Source of the DNA: Candidatus Kuenenia stuttgartensis
GTDB taxonomy: Bacteria; Planctomycetota; Planctomycetia; Planctomycetales; Planctomycetaceae
Length of the DNA: 64,000 nt
Direction of reading: 5' to 3'
NCBI GenBank assembly: GCA_945861865.1
Contig: CAMAWN010000004.1
Location: 1 to 64,000, forward strand
Shown: positions 1 to 9,448 of the stretch, one piece after another
How positions within the stretch are numbered: position 1 is the first letter of the stretch
Layout: each line of letters starts with the position of its first letter
Program-made: the position numbers and the translations under genes
The notes under the pieces: generated by a model
Database searches by the model: none
What the model was told of the DNA's origin: nothing
The model's input: only the letters and a program-made list of their open reading frames with translations

Positions 1-163
1 AATTCACCTGGGTCGTCTGAGCCGCCAGCAATTCGGCACGCACTTTGAGTTCGGTGTTGTGCAGCACACCGACCGCCCCCTGGTAAACCGTCAGCCCATC
101 CGCCAGGTCCTCGGCCAACGTGAACAGCAAATCCAGATTCGCGGGTAACGCATTGCTCGCCAT
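1..163 (-). CDS. Conserved hypothetical protein, N-terminus only (runs off the window)
   Basis: Minus-strand ATG at 161-163 reading MASNALPANLDLLFTLAEDLADGLTVYQGAVGVLHNTELKVRAEL..., open to the window edge. Confidence 0.55.
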   Translation of the reverse strand, partial: MASNALPANLDLLFTLAEDLADGLTVYQGAVGVLHNTELKVRAELLAAQTTQVN

Positions 164-241
164 GCTCAACTCCTGGGGTGAAAGGGAGAAAAACGGATGC
201 GATGAGGGCTCGCGAGGTTTCGGCCGCGCGGAAAAGTCCTG

Positions 242-297
242 AACACGACGCGCCCGCGAGTGGTGACCAACGAAACCACTCGCTGGCGCGTCGTGCT
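242..297. repeat. Palindromic dispersed repeat family A (arms ~23 bp)
   Basis: AACACGACGCGCCCGCGAGTGGT (242-264) / ACCACTCGCTGGCGCGTCGTGCT (275-297); same core at 57918-57977 and 63088-63112. Confidence 0.85.
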
Positions 298-607
298 GAC
301 TCACTTCAAGTTGCACCGAAAACTTCCCGACTCCTGGGAATCCTGCCGGCCAGACTGAAGCGGGAGCCGCGCGGTACGGCCCCTCTAAGTGCGTAGCCGA
401 AATGGAAATTTCTCACTAATTCTTCCAGAATTTCAGAAAATCCCGAAAATATCCGCCGCGACAGGCCGGAACTCGTCGCATGGACGCTGGCGGACCCCCA
501 AAGCCGGGTGCCGGAGGGTGAACAAGCCCCCGAGCCGCGCAGGGCGTCCCTGGGAGGGCTGAAACTGGGGCAAATGCCGTAACTCGAAGCGGCATAAGCT
601 TGCGCGC

Positions 608-880
608 CTCGGTTTTGTCCAAAATCAGGCCGCGCAACACTTTTTTGCCTCGGTTTTGTCCAAAATCGGGTCGCGCAACGCTTTTTTGACTCGGTTTTGT
701 CCAAAACCGGACCGCGCAACGCTTTTTTGTCTCGGTTTGGTCCAAAATCGGGACGCGCAAGGCTTTTTTGACTCAGTTTTGTCCAAAATCAGGCCGCGCA
801 ACGCTTGTGAGCCACGGTTTTGTCCAAAACCGAGCCGCGCAACGCTTGTGAGCCTCGGTTTTGTCCCAGACTGGGCCGAA
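608..880. repeat. 41-bp tandem repeat, about 7 copies
   Basis: CTCGGTTTTGTCCAAAA(T/C)CGG...CGCGCAACGCTTTTTTGA; unit starts at 608, 649, 690, 731, 772, 813, 854. Confidence 0.9.
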
Positions 881-917
881 AAACTCCCGTTTGCCGCGAT
901 TTCGGCCCAGATCGGGA
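865..917. terminator. Imperfect hairpin at the end of the tandem array, 3' of the sialidase gene
   Basis: CTGGGCCGAAA (871-881) pairs with TTTCGGCCCAG (900-910), with imperfect extension; no clear U-tract. Confidence 0.4.
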
Positions 918-957
918 GAAAACACGCTCGTTGGCAGCGGGCGGGGGCGGAATCGCT

Positions 958-2019
958 TCACCGCGTGATCGGGGCGGGGACTTTCGCGGGATCGAGCACG
1001 ACGTGCCGCACTCGCTGGCGTTTCCAGGTGTAAACGATGTGCACCAGCCCGTCGCTCGTCTGGATGACGGCCGGGTAGCTGTACTCACCCGGCTGGCTTT
1101 CCAGTACCAGCGCGGGCTGCCAGTCCTGGCCGTCTTTGGAGACCGCGACGTTGAGCGGCGAGCGGCCCTTCGGCGTGTGGTTGTAAACGATCACATGCCG
1201 TCCGTCTTTGAGCGTGACGGCGTCCGTCCCGGCGTTCGGATTCGGCAGCGTGGTGGCCGTGAGCGGTCCCCACGTTTGGCCCAGATCGTCGGAGGCCACT
1301 TGAAAGACCTGGCCTTGTTTCGAACGTCCGACCGCCAGCAGTTTGTCGCCACCAAGAAACAGGATGCTCGGCTGGATCGCTCCGAAGGCTTTGCCGTCGT
1401 TGACCGGACCGGTGCGCTGCCACGTCAGGCCGAGATCGCTGGTCCGCTCGAAGTGGACACGCCAGCCGTCGTGCTCCGTGCTGGACCCGCACAGCAAATC
1501 GCCGTTGGGCAACTGCACCGGTTTGTTCTTCACCGGGCCGTCGATGTGTTCGGGCAATCGCTGCGGGGCGGACCACGTCGCACCGCCGTCCTCGCTGGTC
1601 ATCAACATCCCCCACCAAGTGCTGGGGCTGGGACCGACCTTGTAGAACAACAGCAACGGCCCGCTCTTCGGCTGGAACAGCACCGGGTTCCAGCAAGGAT
1701 GCCGCTGCACCGAGCCGTCGGGCTTCGCGTACTGCACGCCATTGGCGACTTCGACCGGCGCCGTCCAGCGGCCAGCCACCTGCCGCGCGACCCAGATGCC
1801 CACCTTCGGATGCTTCTCGTACTCGCCGCCGAACCACGCCGCGACGAGCGATCCCTTCGCCGTCTCTTCGATCGTCGAAGCATGACAACTCGGAACCGGA
1901 GCGGTCTCGTAAATGAATTCCGACTTGATGACTCCAGGCGGCAATTTTTCTTGCGCGTTTGTCAGCGAGCAGGCCGTCACTGCGACTGCGAGCGATGCGA
2001 AGACGAGGGCTGATCTCAT
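958..2019 (-). CDS. Exo-alpha-sialidase / BNR-repeat neuraminidase family protein, secreted
   Basis: Signal peptide MRSALVFASLAVAVTACSLTNA; BNR-type motifs (SEDGGATWSAP, TSDLGLTWQ, SDDLGQTWGP). Confidence 0.8.
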   Translation of the reverse strand: MRSALVFASLAVAVTACSLTNAQEKLPPGVIKSEFIYETAPVPSCHASTIEETAKGSLVAAWFGGEYEKHPKVGIWVARQVAGRWTAPVEVANGVQYAKPDGSVQRHPCWNPVLFQPKSGPLLLFYKVGPSPSTWWGMLMTSEDGGATWSAPQRLPEHIDGPVKNKPVQLPNGDLLCGSSTEHDGWRVHFERTSDLGLTWQRTGPVNDGKAFGAIQPSILFLGGDKLLAVGRSKQGQVFQVASDDLGQTWGPLTATTLPNPNAGTDAVTLKDGRHVIVYNHTPKGRSPLNVAVSKDGQDWQPALVLESQPGEYSYPAVIQTSDGLVHIVYTWKRQRVRHVVLDPAKVPAPITR

Positions 2020-3260
2020 GTGGAAACTCCTGATGCAGACGATTCTCTGGGACGAATCAATAACACGATGACGACAGACAGCAGCGCGACGCCCGCGAAG
2101 ACTCCGAAGATCACATTGAGCGGCACGCCGCGATCTCGCAAAGCTCCGAAGCCCCAGTCGGCGAAGCCCCCGCAACTGATGCTGACGAGATTCATGAAGC
2201 CGTATCCGGTCGCTCGCAGTTCCGGCCGCACGAGCTGGCAGAGAATCGGCATGTTGTTGCAATCGAAGAAGCCCCAGCCCAGCCCGAAGAGCATCAGAAA
2301 CGCGATCGCGACACTCAGCGAATTCGAGTTACCGACTCCGAACAGCGCCGGCAAAAAGAACGACATGCCAATCGCACTGACGAAAATGCGGCCGCGATTC
2401 GATCGTCGCATCCAGAGGTCCGCCAGCCAGCCGCCAATCCCCACGCCGATCAACGACGCCACTTGCACATACAGCACCGCCGACATCCCCGCCTTGCCCT
2501 GGCCGAGACCGAACTGCTCTTTGAGGATGTCTGGCATCCAATCCTTCACCACCCAGCCCGCCATCGCCGGCAGCGTGAAATACAACACGAGCAAAATGAA
2601 ACTGAGGTTGCTGAATAACTCGCGAACCGCGGTCCAAGGTGCTGGTTGTGAGCGGCTCTCGGCGGGTCGCGGAGGATTCCGCAGCAGCCCGAACAGCGGC
2701 AGGGCGTAAACCACGCCAACCACGCCGCACGCACTGAAGGCGAACCGCCAACCGAGGCTCGGGCTCTCCGCCACATAGCCAGAGAAGCCGCCAATGATGA
2801 TGCCGGCATAGATGCCCATCTGATGAAAGCCCACCGCGCGCGAACGGGTCTCGCCGAGATGAAAGTCCGTGATCAATGCCAGCGCGGCCGGGATGTAGAA
2901 CGCCTCGCTGATGCCCATGATCGCTCGCGCGACGACCAGTTGCTGAAACGTCTCGACATGCCCGGTCGCCCAAGTCACGGCCGACCACACGAACAAGCTG
3001 GCCGCGATCACATGCCGCCGGCTCATGCGATCGGCCACATAGCCGCCGACCGGACTGAGCAACGCGTACACCCACTTGAACGAACCCAGCACGAAGCCCC
3101 AATTGGCCTTCGTGGCGATGTCCGGGATGTCGTCCATCATCGACGACTTCATCGCCGCCAGCATCTGCCGGTCGAGATAGTTCAGCAACGCCACCGGCAC
3201 GAGCAGCAGCACGACCAACCAGGCGGTGCGAGACGCGGAACCGGAAGTCGCATGCGGCAT
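2016..3260 (-). CDS. MFS transporter
   Basis: Polytopic protein, LNYLDRQMLAAM and ADRMSRRHVIA motifs; ATGA stop/start overlap with the sialidase gene. Confidence 0.85.
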   Translation of the reverse strand: MPHATSGSASRTAWLVVLLLVPVALLNYLDRQMLAAMKSSMMDDIPDIATKANWGFVLGSFKWVYALLSPVGGYVADRMSRRHVIAASLFVWSAVTWATGHVETFQQLVVARAIMGISEAFYIPAALALITDFHLGETRSRAVGFHQMGIYAGIIIGGFSGYVAESPSLGWRFAFSACGVVGVVYALPLFGLLRNPPRPAESRSQPAPWTAVRELFSNLSFILLVLYFTLPAMAGWVVKDWMPDILKEQFGLGQGKAGMSAVLYVQVASLIGVGIGGWLADLWMRRSNRGRIFVSAIGMSFFLPALFGVGNSNSLSVAIAFLMLFGLGWGFFDCNNMPILCQLVRPELRATGYGFMNLVSISCGGFADWGFGALRDRGVPLNVIFGVFAGVALLSVVIVLLIRPRESSASGVST

Positions 3261-3294
3261 TGAAAATCACTTGGGAATAAGGACGAAGACGAAT

Positions 3295-4197
3295 TCAGTA
3301 CCACGCCGTCGCGAGCTTGCGTCGGTACTCGCCCGCCAGTTCCGAAGCCGGACCTAACAGGCCGAGAATTTTGACCATCGCCTCTTTGACTTGCGGGCCG
3401 ATGCCCGCTTTGTCGCGAGCGATCAACGCCAAGCACAGTTCCAACGCTTCCGTGTGCTTGCCCGCGACAGCGAGCGCATCGGCGAGACCAATTTGCAGCG
3501 ACAGGTCATTCGGGTTCGCAGCGGCCGCTCGCCGAGCCTCCTCGACACCACCGGATTCTTGAGCGGAGGCGCGGACTTCAAGCTCGTCTTTGATCGCCTG
3601 ACCTTCCGGCTCCAAGAAACCGCGTTCTTCGAGTTGCTCGATCAACCGGCGTGCTTCTTCATCGCGATTCTGAGCCATGATGACTCGCGCCAAAGCGATC
3701 TTCAGCACGTCCGCCTTCGGTTCGAGATTCAGGGCCTCGCGAAATTTCAATTCTGCTCCGGCCGGGTCCGTCTCTTCGAGCTTCATGCCCGCCATCATCG
3801 CCATCTGCGCGGCAGACGGCAGGAACGTCGCCAACCATTCTCGAATCTGCGGCTCCGGCACCACGCCGACGAATTCGTTGACCAGTTGCCCGTCCCGAAA
3901 CGCCACGACCAGCGGGATCGACTGAATCTGGAAGGCTTGAGCAATCTGTGCTTCAACCTCGACGTTGATCTTCACCAGCAGGAACTTGCCAGCATACTCC
4001 TCCGCGAGCCGCTCCAGCACGGGACCAAGCTGCTTGCAGGGCTGGCACGACGGCCCCCAGAAGTCGACGACAATCGGCAGCTCAAAGGATTTCTTGATGA
4101 CGTCCGCATCAAACGTGGCGGTCGTCGTGTCTTTAATCCAGGCGGAGACAGGCATGGCGGGTTCATCAATCGGTGGGAAGTTATTCGGGGTGGTCAA
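3295..4197 (-). CDS. Thioredoxin-domain protein with TPR-like C-terminus (YbbN/CnoX-like)
   Basis: IVVDFWGPSCQPCKQLGPVLERLAEEYAGKFLLVKINVE; helical repeat C-terminal half. Confidence 0.8.
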   Translation of the reverse strand: MTTPNNFPPIDEPAMPVSAWIKDTTTATFDADVIKKSFELPIVVDFWGPSCQPCKQLGPVLERLAEEYAGKFLLVKINVEVEAQIAQAFQIQSIPLVVAFRDGQLVNEFVGVVPEPQIREWLATFLPSAAQMAMMAGMKLEETDPAGAELKFREALNLEPKADVLKIALARVIMAQNRDEEARRLIEQLEERGFLEPEGQAIKDELEVRASAQESGGVEEARRAAAANPNDLSLQIGLADALAVAGKHTEALELCLALIARDKAGIGPQVKEAMVKILGLLGPASELAGEYRRKLATAWY

Positions 4198-4783
4198 TCA
4201 GGTCTTGCAGTCGCGCGGCCAACTCCGGCGCGAACCGTTCTGGCCAGGTCGCGTCGATCAAACCAAGTTCGATCAGGTCAATTAAATGGGTCTGATCCTT
4301 GCGCCGAAACGACGTGAGCTTCATGCGCACCAGAGCATCCAGCGCCAACACTTGGAAGTGCGCGCCCGGCCGAGACTCGGTGACGTCCGCCGTGGGCGCG
4401 GTGTATTCGGGCCGGACTTTCTCACCGGCGAACAGCAGATGCACGCCGTCCCGAAACTTGGCGTCGGGGCCATCCAGAAAGAAGTCGATTCCGGCCGCGT
4501 GCCGATGTTCAAAGCCCGCGTTCTCCAACGCCACGATGACCGCATCCAAGTCTTGCCGACGAATTAAGAGGTCAACGTCCGCCGTGTTTCGCACCGCGGC
4601 TTCATCGACTTCGGCGACCCACGCGGCGACGGCGTTTCCACCGGCCACGGCATACGGGATCCCCGCCGCGGCCAACGCCCCGGCGGCTCGACGAACTCGT
4701 TCGCGTACTTTTTCCACGGCTCGTACCATCCGATCGAGGAGGTCGTCACGCATTCGATAATCAGGCGAGGTCATCGCAACCAT
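4181..4783 (-). CDS. Nucleotidyltransferase-fold protein
   Basis: PYAVAGGNAVAAWVAEVDEAAVRNTADVDLLIRRQDLDAVIVALENAGFE. Confidence 0.6.
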   Translation of the reverse strand: MVAMTSPDYRMRDDLLDRMVRAVEKVRERVRRAAGALAAAGIPYAVAGGNAVAAWVAEVDEAAVRNTADVDLLIRRQDLDAVIVALENAGFEHRHAAGIDFFLDGPDAKFRDGVHLLFAGEKVRPEYTAPTADVTESRPGAHFQVLALDALVRMKLTSFRRKDQTHLIDLIELGLIDATWPERFAPELAARLQDLIDHPE

Positions 4784-4875
4784 GAATCCAACCCGCTGTT
4801 GTCAGAATGTCGCCAGCCGAACGCTCGCTGGTTCGTCACACTCTATCGTCCAGACCCGAAGACTCACAAACCTGA

Positions 4876-6372
4876 TTATGTCCAAGCGAACCAACGCTCA
4901 AGCAATCGTTTCACGAAGGGCGTCAAACGGCGGCGCTGCGACTGGTCGGCCAGCCGCTTGATGATCTCGCTCTGTGTCGGATAGGGATGAATCGTCTTCG
5001 CCAACGAACTCAAGCCCAACTTGGCCGTCATCGCCAGTGTCAGTTCGTTGAGCATGTCTCCGGCATTGGACGCGACAATCGTTGCGCCGACGATTTGATC
5101 GGTGCCGCGTTTCAGCAGCACTTTCGCGAAGCCGGCGGTCTCACCGTCGAGGACCGCGCGGTCGTTGTGTGACATCGCTTCGACGAGCACATCCACGGCG
5201 ACGCCTCGCTCGCGAGCCTCTGTCTCCGTCCAGCCGACGGTGGCAACTTCGGGATCGGTAAATGTGCAGCGCGGGATCACCAACGACGAGCCTTTGCCGC
5301 GTCCCGGAAACAGTGCGTTCTGCAACACGATGCGGGCCATCGCGTCAGCCGCGTGCGTGAACTGAAACCGCGAACAGACATCGCCCGCCGCAAACACGCG
5401 CCGGTTGCTCGTCCGCAGTCGATCATCCACTCGCACTCCGGTTTGCGAATCGAACGTCACGCCAGAGACCTCCAACCCCAGCCCGGCGACGTTCGGAATC
5501 CGTCCCACCGCGACGAGCAACTCGTCCGTCGTCCGCTGGATCGCCTCGCCACCGCTCTCGATCGCCACCTGCTTTTCAATCCCGTTGCGTGACACACCCA
5601 CCACGCGAGCATTCAGTAAAATCTCCACGCCGTCGCGCCGCAACGACTCGGCCACGACGCGCGAGGCGTCAGCGTCCTCCCTCGGCAGGACGTTCGATTC
5701 CAAGTCCAGCAGAGTCACCTGCGACCCAAACCGCGCGAACGCTTGAGCCAACTCGCAGCCGATCGGCCCGGCACCCAGCACCACCAATCGACGCGGCAAC
5801 GACGTCAGCGAAAACACCGTCTCGTTCGTGACGAAGCCCGACTCGACCAAGCCCGAAATTCCGGGAACCGCCGCGCGAGCACCCGTCGCGATCATGGCTC
5901 GGCGGAATCGCAGCGACTGACCGGCAACGGCAATCGTATCGCGACCTGTGAACTGGCCTGCGCCGAAAAAGACATCGACGCCGAGACCTCGAAATCGCTC
6001 GGCCGAATCGTGTGGTGCGATCGACGCTCGCAGTTGTCGCATTCGATTCAGCACCGCGCCGAAATCGACGCGAGCACCAGCCGGCACATCGAGGCCGAAC
6101 TCGGCCGCATCGCGCACCGTCGCCGCGACACGTGCCGACTTCAGCAACGCCTTCGACGGTACGCATCCGTAAATCAAGCAGTCACCGCCGAGCCGATGCT
6201 TCTCGATCAGGGCGACCTTCGCACCCAGCCCCGCCGCTCCCGCCGCCGCCACCAACCCCGCGGGGCCACCACCGATCACGACCAGATGGTAGCGCTGCGC
6301 CGGAATCGGATTGATCCAATTCGCCGGTGCGACATGCCGGTCCAGTTCGCTGTCGAAGGGATCGCCGCTCAT
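4876..6372 (-). CDS. FAD-dependent NAD(P)-disulfide oxidoreductase (mercuric reductase-like)
   Basis: HLVVIGGGPAGLVAAAGAAGLGAKVALIEKHRLGGDCLIYGCVPSKALL; dimerisation-domain end HPYPTQSEIIKR. Confidence 0.85.
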   Translation of the reverse strand: MSGDPFDSELDRHVAPANWINPIPAQRYHLVVIGGGPAGLVAAAGAAGLGAKVALIEKHRLGGDCLIYGCVPSKALLKSARVAATVRDAAEFGLDVPAGARVDFGAVLNRMRQLRASIAPHDSAERFRGLGVDVFFGAGQFTGRDTIAVAGQSLRFRRAMIATGARAAVPGISGLVESGFVTNETVFSLTSLPRRLVVLGAGPIGCELAQAFARFGSQVTLLDLESNVLPREDADASRVVAESLRRDGVEILLNARVVGVSRNGIEKQVAIESGGEAIQRTTDELLVAVGRIPNVAGLGLEVSGVTFDSQTGVRVDDRLRTSNRRVFAAGDVCSRFQFTHAADAMARIVLQNALFPGRGKGSSLVIPRCTFTDPEVATVGWTETEARERGVAVDVLVEAMSHNDRAVLDGETAGFAKVLLKRGTDQIVGATIVASNAGDMLNELTLAMTAKLGLSSLAKTIHPYPTQSEIIKRLADQSQRRRLTPFVKRLLERWFAWT

Positions 6373-7076
6373 GCCTGCTCCCCTTCGACGGCAGCGGTCG
6401 CGTCTGCCAAAGCCTTCTTCGCAATGCGTGCCATCACGACCGTAACCGCCACCGTCGCGAGCAGGCCGACTCCCAACAGCACTTTCTGAGCGACGCCCCC
6501 TTCGGATCGTCCCGACACAATGTCGCTCAAACTCTTCGCCGCCGATCCGATCGAGACGTACAACAACGTCCCCGGAAACATGCCGATCCACGAGGCCAGC
6601 ACGAAATCACGCAGCCGAACCTTCGTCAGCCCAAATGCGTAATTCAGCAGATTGAACGGCAGCACCGGCGAGAGCCGCGTCAGGAACACGATCTTAAAAC
6701 CTTGCTCGGCGACCGCCGCGTCCAATGCTCGGAAGCGCGCGTCGCCCGCAACTTTGTGTTCGATGAATCGCCGCAACAGCGTCCGCCCGGCGAGGAACGC
6801 CGAGGTTGCACCCACCGTGCTGCCAATCGACACGGCGATCAGAGTCTTCACGACGCCGAATGCGAAGCCGCCCGCCAACGTCAACAACGATGCGGGAAAG
6901 AAGAACAAGCTCGCCGGAATGTACGACAGCGCCAACCACACCAAGCCGACATCGCCCTGAGCTTGCAACGTTTCAACAAACCGCTTGGTCTGCGCGGGCA
7001 CATCGAACCCCGAGCTCGCGGCAAGAACCGCGACAACGATCAGCAACATCAACAGGATTCCGATTCGCCACTTCAT
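6369..7076 (-). CDS. TVP38/TMEM64 family (VTT/SNARE-associated) membrane protein
   Basis: FFFPASLLTLAGGFAFG...GATSAFLAGRTLLRR...LNYAFGLTKVRLRDFVLASWIGMFPGTLLYVSIGS; 4-bp overlap with the oxidoreductase. Confidence 0.85.
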   Translation of the reverse strand: MKWRIGILLMLLIVVAVLAASSGFDVPAQTKRFVETLQAQGDVGLVWLALSYIPASLFFFPASLLTLAGGFAFGVVKTLIAVSIGSTVGATSAFLAGRTLLRRFIEHKVAGDARFRALDAAVAEQGFKIVFLTRLSPVLPFNLLNYAFGLTKVRLRDFVLASWIGMFPGTLLYVSIGSAAKSLSDIVSGRSEGGVAQKVLLGVGLLATVAVTVVMARIAKKALADATAAVEGEQA

Positions 7077-7106
7077 CGAGCATGTCTTCCCACAAAGCAA
7101 AAGTGA

Positions 7107-7157
7107 GATAACGGCCAGCGGCTGATAACCGATCGCTGACGGCCGCTGGCCGTTATC
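7107..7157. repeat. 16-bp inverted repeat (family H) between divergent genes
   Basis: GATAACGGCCAGCGGC (7107-7122) / GCCGCTGGCCGTTATC (7142-7157). Confidence 0.85.
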
Positions 7158-7223
7158 CTTTTCCTCGCCCCCAAACAGTATCCTGCACGCAGTCCACACG
7201 CTTGTCCGTCCCAGGAGTTCGTA

Positions 7224-8183
7224 ATGAGTATCTTGCCACCCCACGATTCCGCCAGTCGCAGGACGTTCTTGAAAACGCTCACAGCGGCGGCGGTCGGCGG
7301 CGTTTCACCAGCCATCACATGCGGTGCGAATGAGCCGCCGCCACAAATACCGCTCGGCTTCAGCCTGTACGGCATGAAGAGCCTGCCGGTTGCGGAGGCT
7401 CTGAAGGTCTGCTCGGAGATCGGCTACGAGTGCGTTGAACTCGCGGTGATGCCCGATTGGCCGTGTGCGCCGGAGAGGCTGTCGGCCGAACAACGCCGAG
7501 AACTCCGCCAGCAGTTGGAAGATCGCCATCTTCAACTCGCAGCGCTGATGGAGAACTTGTCGCTGGCCGTGGATGGGGAGAAACATCGCGACAACCTCGA
7601 CCGCTTCAAACGGGCGTTTGAACTATCTCGCGATCTCGCGCCGCAGCAAACGCCGCTGATCGAGACGATTCTCGGCGGTTCGCCCGATAAGTGGCCGATG
7701 CTCAAGGACAAATTCGTCGAGCGTCTGCGTGACTGGGCGACGGTCGCGGCCGAGCACAAAGCGATCATCGCCATCAAGGCTCACGTCGCAGGCGCGTTGC
7801 ATCTGCCGCGGGACGCCGCAGAAATCGCGCAGACGATCAACTCGCCGGCACTGCAATTGGCGTTCGATCAAAGCCATTTTCAGCTTCGCGAAGTGCCGCT
7901 GGTGGACGCTTGGAAAGCGATGGCCGAACGGACGCGATTCGTACATGTCAAAGACGGTCGAGGGAAACCGGGAGCGTTTCAATTTCTGCTCCCCGGCGAC
8001 GGCACGATCGACTTCGTCGAACTGTTTCGCTTGCTGAAATCCAGCCGCTACTCCGGCCCGGTCGTCGTCGAGGTCAGCGGTCAACTGAGTTCCAAGCCCG
8101 ACTACGATCCCATCGCGGCGGCGAAGAAGTGCTGGCCGGTGCTGCGCGACGCTCGCCAGAAAATTAGTCCAGTCACTCCGTGA
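7224..8183 (+). CDS. Sugar phosphate isomerase/epimerase (TIM barrel), Tat-exported
   Basis: ASRRTFLKTLTAAAVGG Tat-like signal; IGYECVELAVMPDW, HVKDGRG...GDGTIDF. Confidence 0.75.
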   Translation: MSILPPHDSASRRTFLKTLTAAAVGGVSPAITCGANEPPPQIPLGFSLYGMKSLPVAEALKVCSEIGYECVELAVMPDWPCAPERLSAEQRRELRQQLEDRHLQLAALMENLSLAVDGEKHRDNLDRFKRAFELSRDLAPQQTPLIETILGGSPDKWPMLKDKFVERLRDWATVAAEHKAIIAIKAHVAGALHLPRDAAEIAQTINSPALQLAFDQSHFQLREVPLVDAWKAMAERTRFVHVKDGRGKPGAFQFLLPGDGTIDFVELFRLLKSSRYSGPVVVEVSGQLSSKPDYDPIAAAKKCWPVLRDARQKISPVTP

Positions 8184-8305
8184 CCGGAATCTTCGAATCA
8201 CGGAGTGACTCGTCGACTTTTCTCTGCAAGTCCAAGTTGTCTCAGAGAGCGAGCTTGCCCTCCCACACCCGGTCCCGAACAATCCCGCCGACGAAAGGAT
8301 GAGTC

Positions 8306-9448
8306 GTGGATCATCGTGAACCGATCGAGTTGCCCGTCGAGCACATTTCGAATGCCCCGCCGCCGGACGCCGCGCGGCCATTTGTTTTCCAAGTACAATT
8401 TGGAAATTGGGAGCAACCGCCGGACGAGCCACCACTTCGCCTGCAAGCCAGACGTCCGCGGCGCGTACTGCCGTTGGTGCTGTTTGTCGCCACCTGCTTG
8501 AGCACGTTTTGGGCGGGGGGAGAGATGTTTGGCCTGGCGCTTCTGCCGGGCAATCCGCCGCAGGTCGCGATCGACTTCTCCAAGTTCCTGACGGGCGGAC
8601 TGCAATACTCCGTCGCCTTGATGGCGATTCTGGTCGCTCACGAAATGGGACACTTCCTGCAAGCTCGGCGTTACGGCGTTCCCGCAAGCTGGCCGTGGTT
8701 CATCCCGATGCCAATTTCACCGCTGGGGACAATGGGAGCCGTGATCGTCCAAGCCTCAGGACACGCTGACCGCAAGCAGATGTTCGACATCGGCATCACC
8801 GGCCCGCTGGCCGGTTTGGTCGTCGCGATCCCCGTCACGATCTTGGGATTGCAGAGTAGCCACATCGAAAACATCGAATCCTTCGGCGGCGGTCTGACGT
8901 TCGGTAACCCACTGCTCTTGCGGTGGCTCGCCGAGTGGCATTTCGGAGCGTCGCTGTTGCCCAATCAGGACCTCGTGCTGACTCCGCTGCTGCACGCGGG
9001 ATGGGTCGGAATTTTGATCACCGCGTTGAATCTGATCCCGATCGGACAACTCGACGGCGGGCACATCTTGTACGGCTTGATCGGCCGCCGAGCACACCGG
9101 GTCGCGTTCGTGTTGTTGTGGTCCGCCGTAATTTGGACGTTGACCACCGGGAACTGGTCCTATTCGGTCATGATCTTTTTGCTGCTGACGATGGGAGCAC
9201 GTCATCCGCCGACTCGAGATGACTCCGTTCCGCTGGGCGGATTTCGCATCGTGCTCGGCTGGCTGACGCTGGCGTTCATGCTGATCGGCTTCACTCCGAA
9301 TCCGATCAGCTTTCAGGACCACCCACAGCGTGAGAATCCGGCATCATCGAGCCGCCAGCGTCAGCGCGATGTTCCACAGGTTGAAGAAGCCATGCGCGAC
9401 GACCACCGACAGAAATCGCTGCTGGCGGTCGTACAGGCTTCCGAGTAG
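8306..9448 (+). CDS. Site-2 protease / peptidase M50 family
   Basis: AHEMGHFLQARRYG (HExxH), ITGPLAGLVVAIP, NLIPIGQLDGGHILYGLIG. Confidence 0.9.
   Translation: MDHREPIELPVEHISNAPPPDAARPFVFQVQFGNWEQPPDEPPLRLQARRPRRVLPLVLFVATCLSTFWAGGEMFGLALLPGNPPQVAIDFSKFLTGGLQYSVALMAILVAHEMGHFLQARRYGVPASWPWFIPMPISPLGTMGAVIVQASGHADRKQMFDIGITGPLAGLVVAIPVTILGLQSSHIENIESFGGGLTFGNPLLLRWLAEWHFGASLLPNQDLVLTPLLHAGWVGILITALNLIPIGQLDGGHILYGLIGRRAHRVAFVLLWSAVIWTLTTGNWSYSVMIFLLLTMGARHPPTRDDSVPLGGFRIVLGWLTLAFMLIGFTPNPISFQDHPQRENPASSSRQRQRDVPQVEEAMRDDHRQKSLLAVVQASE

Noticed and set aside
178-396. 72-aa ORF containing HDAPASG
   Set aside because: Peptide is explained by the family A palindrome and surrounding non-coding DNA.
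306-719. ORFs with FGQNRG/WTKPRQKS repeats considered as repeat proteins
   Set aside because: Unit length 41 bp shifts frame every copy and both strands are open; no start/RBS support.
608-880. 41-bp repeat array considered as CRISPR
   Set aside because: The whole unit is conserved with no variable spacers, and no cas genes are nearby; it is a plain tandem repeat.
820-2013. 397-aa plus-strand ORF
   Set aside because: Antisense to the sialidase and starts within the 41-bp tandem array; Arg/Asp/His-rich composition is typical of antisense reading in high-GC DNA.
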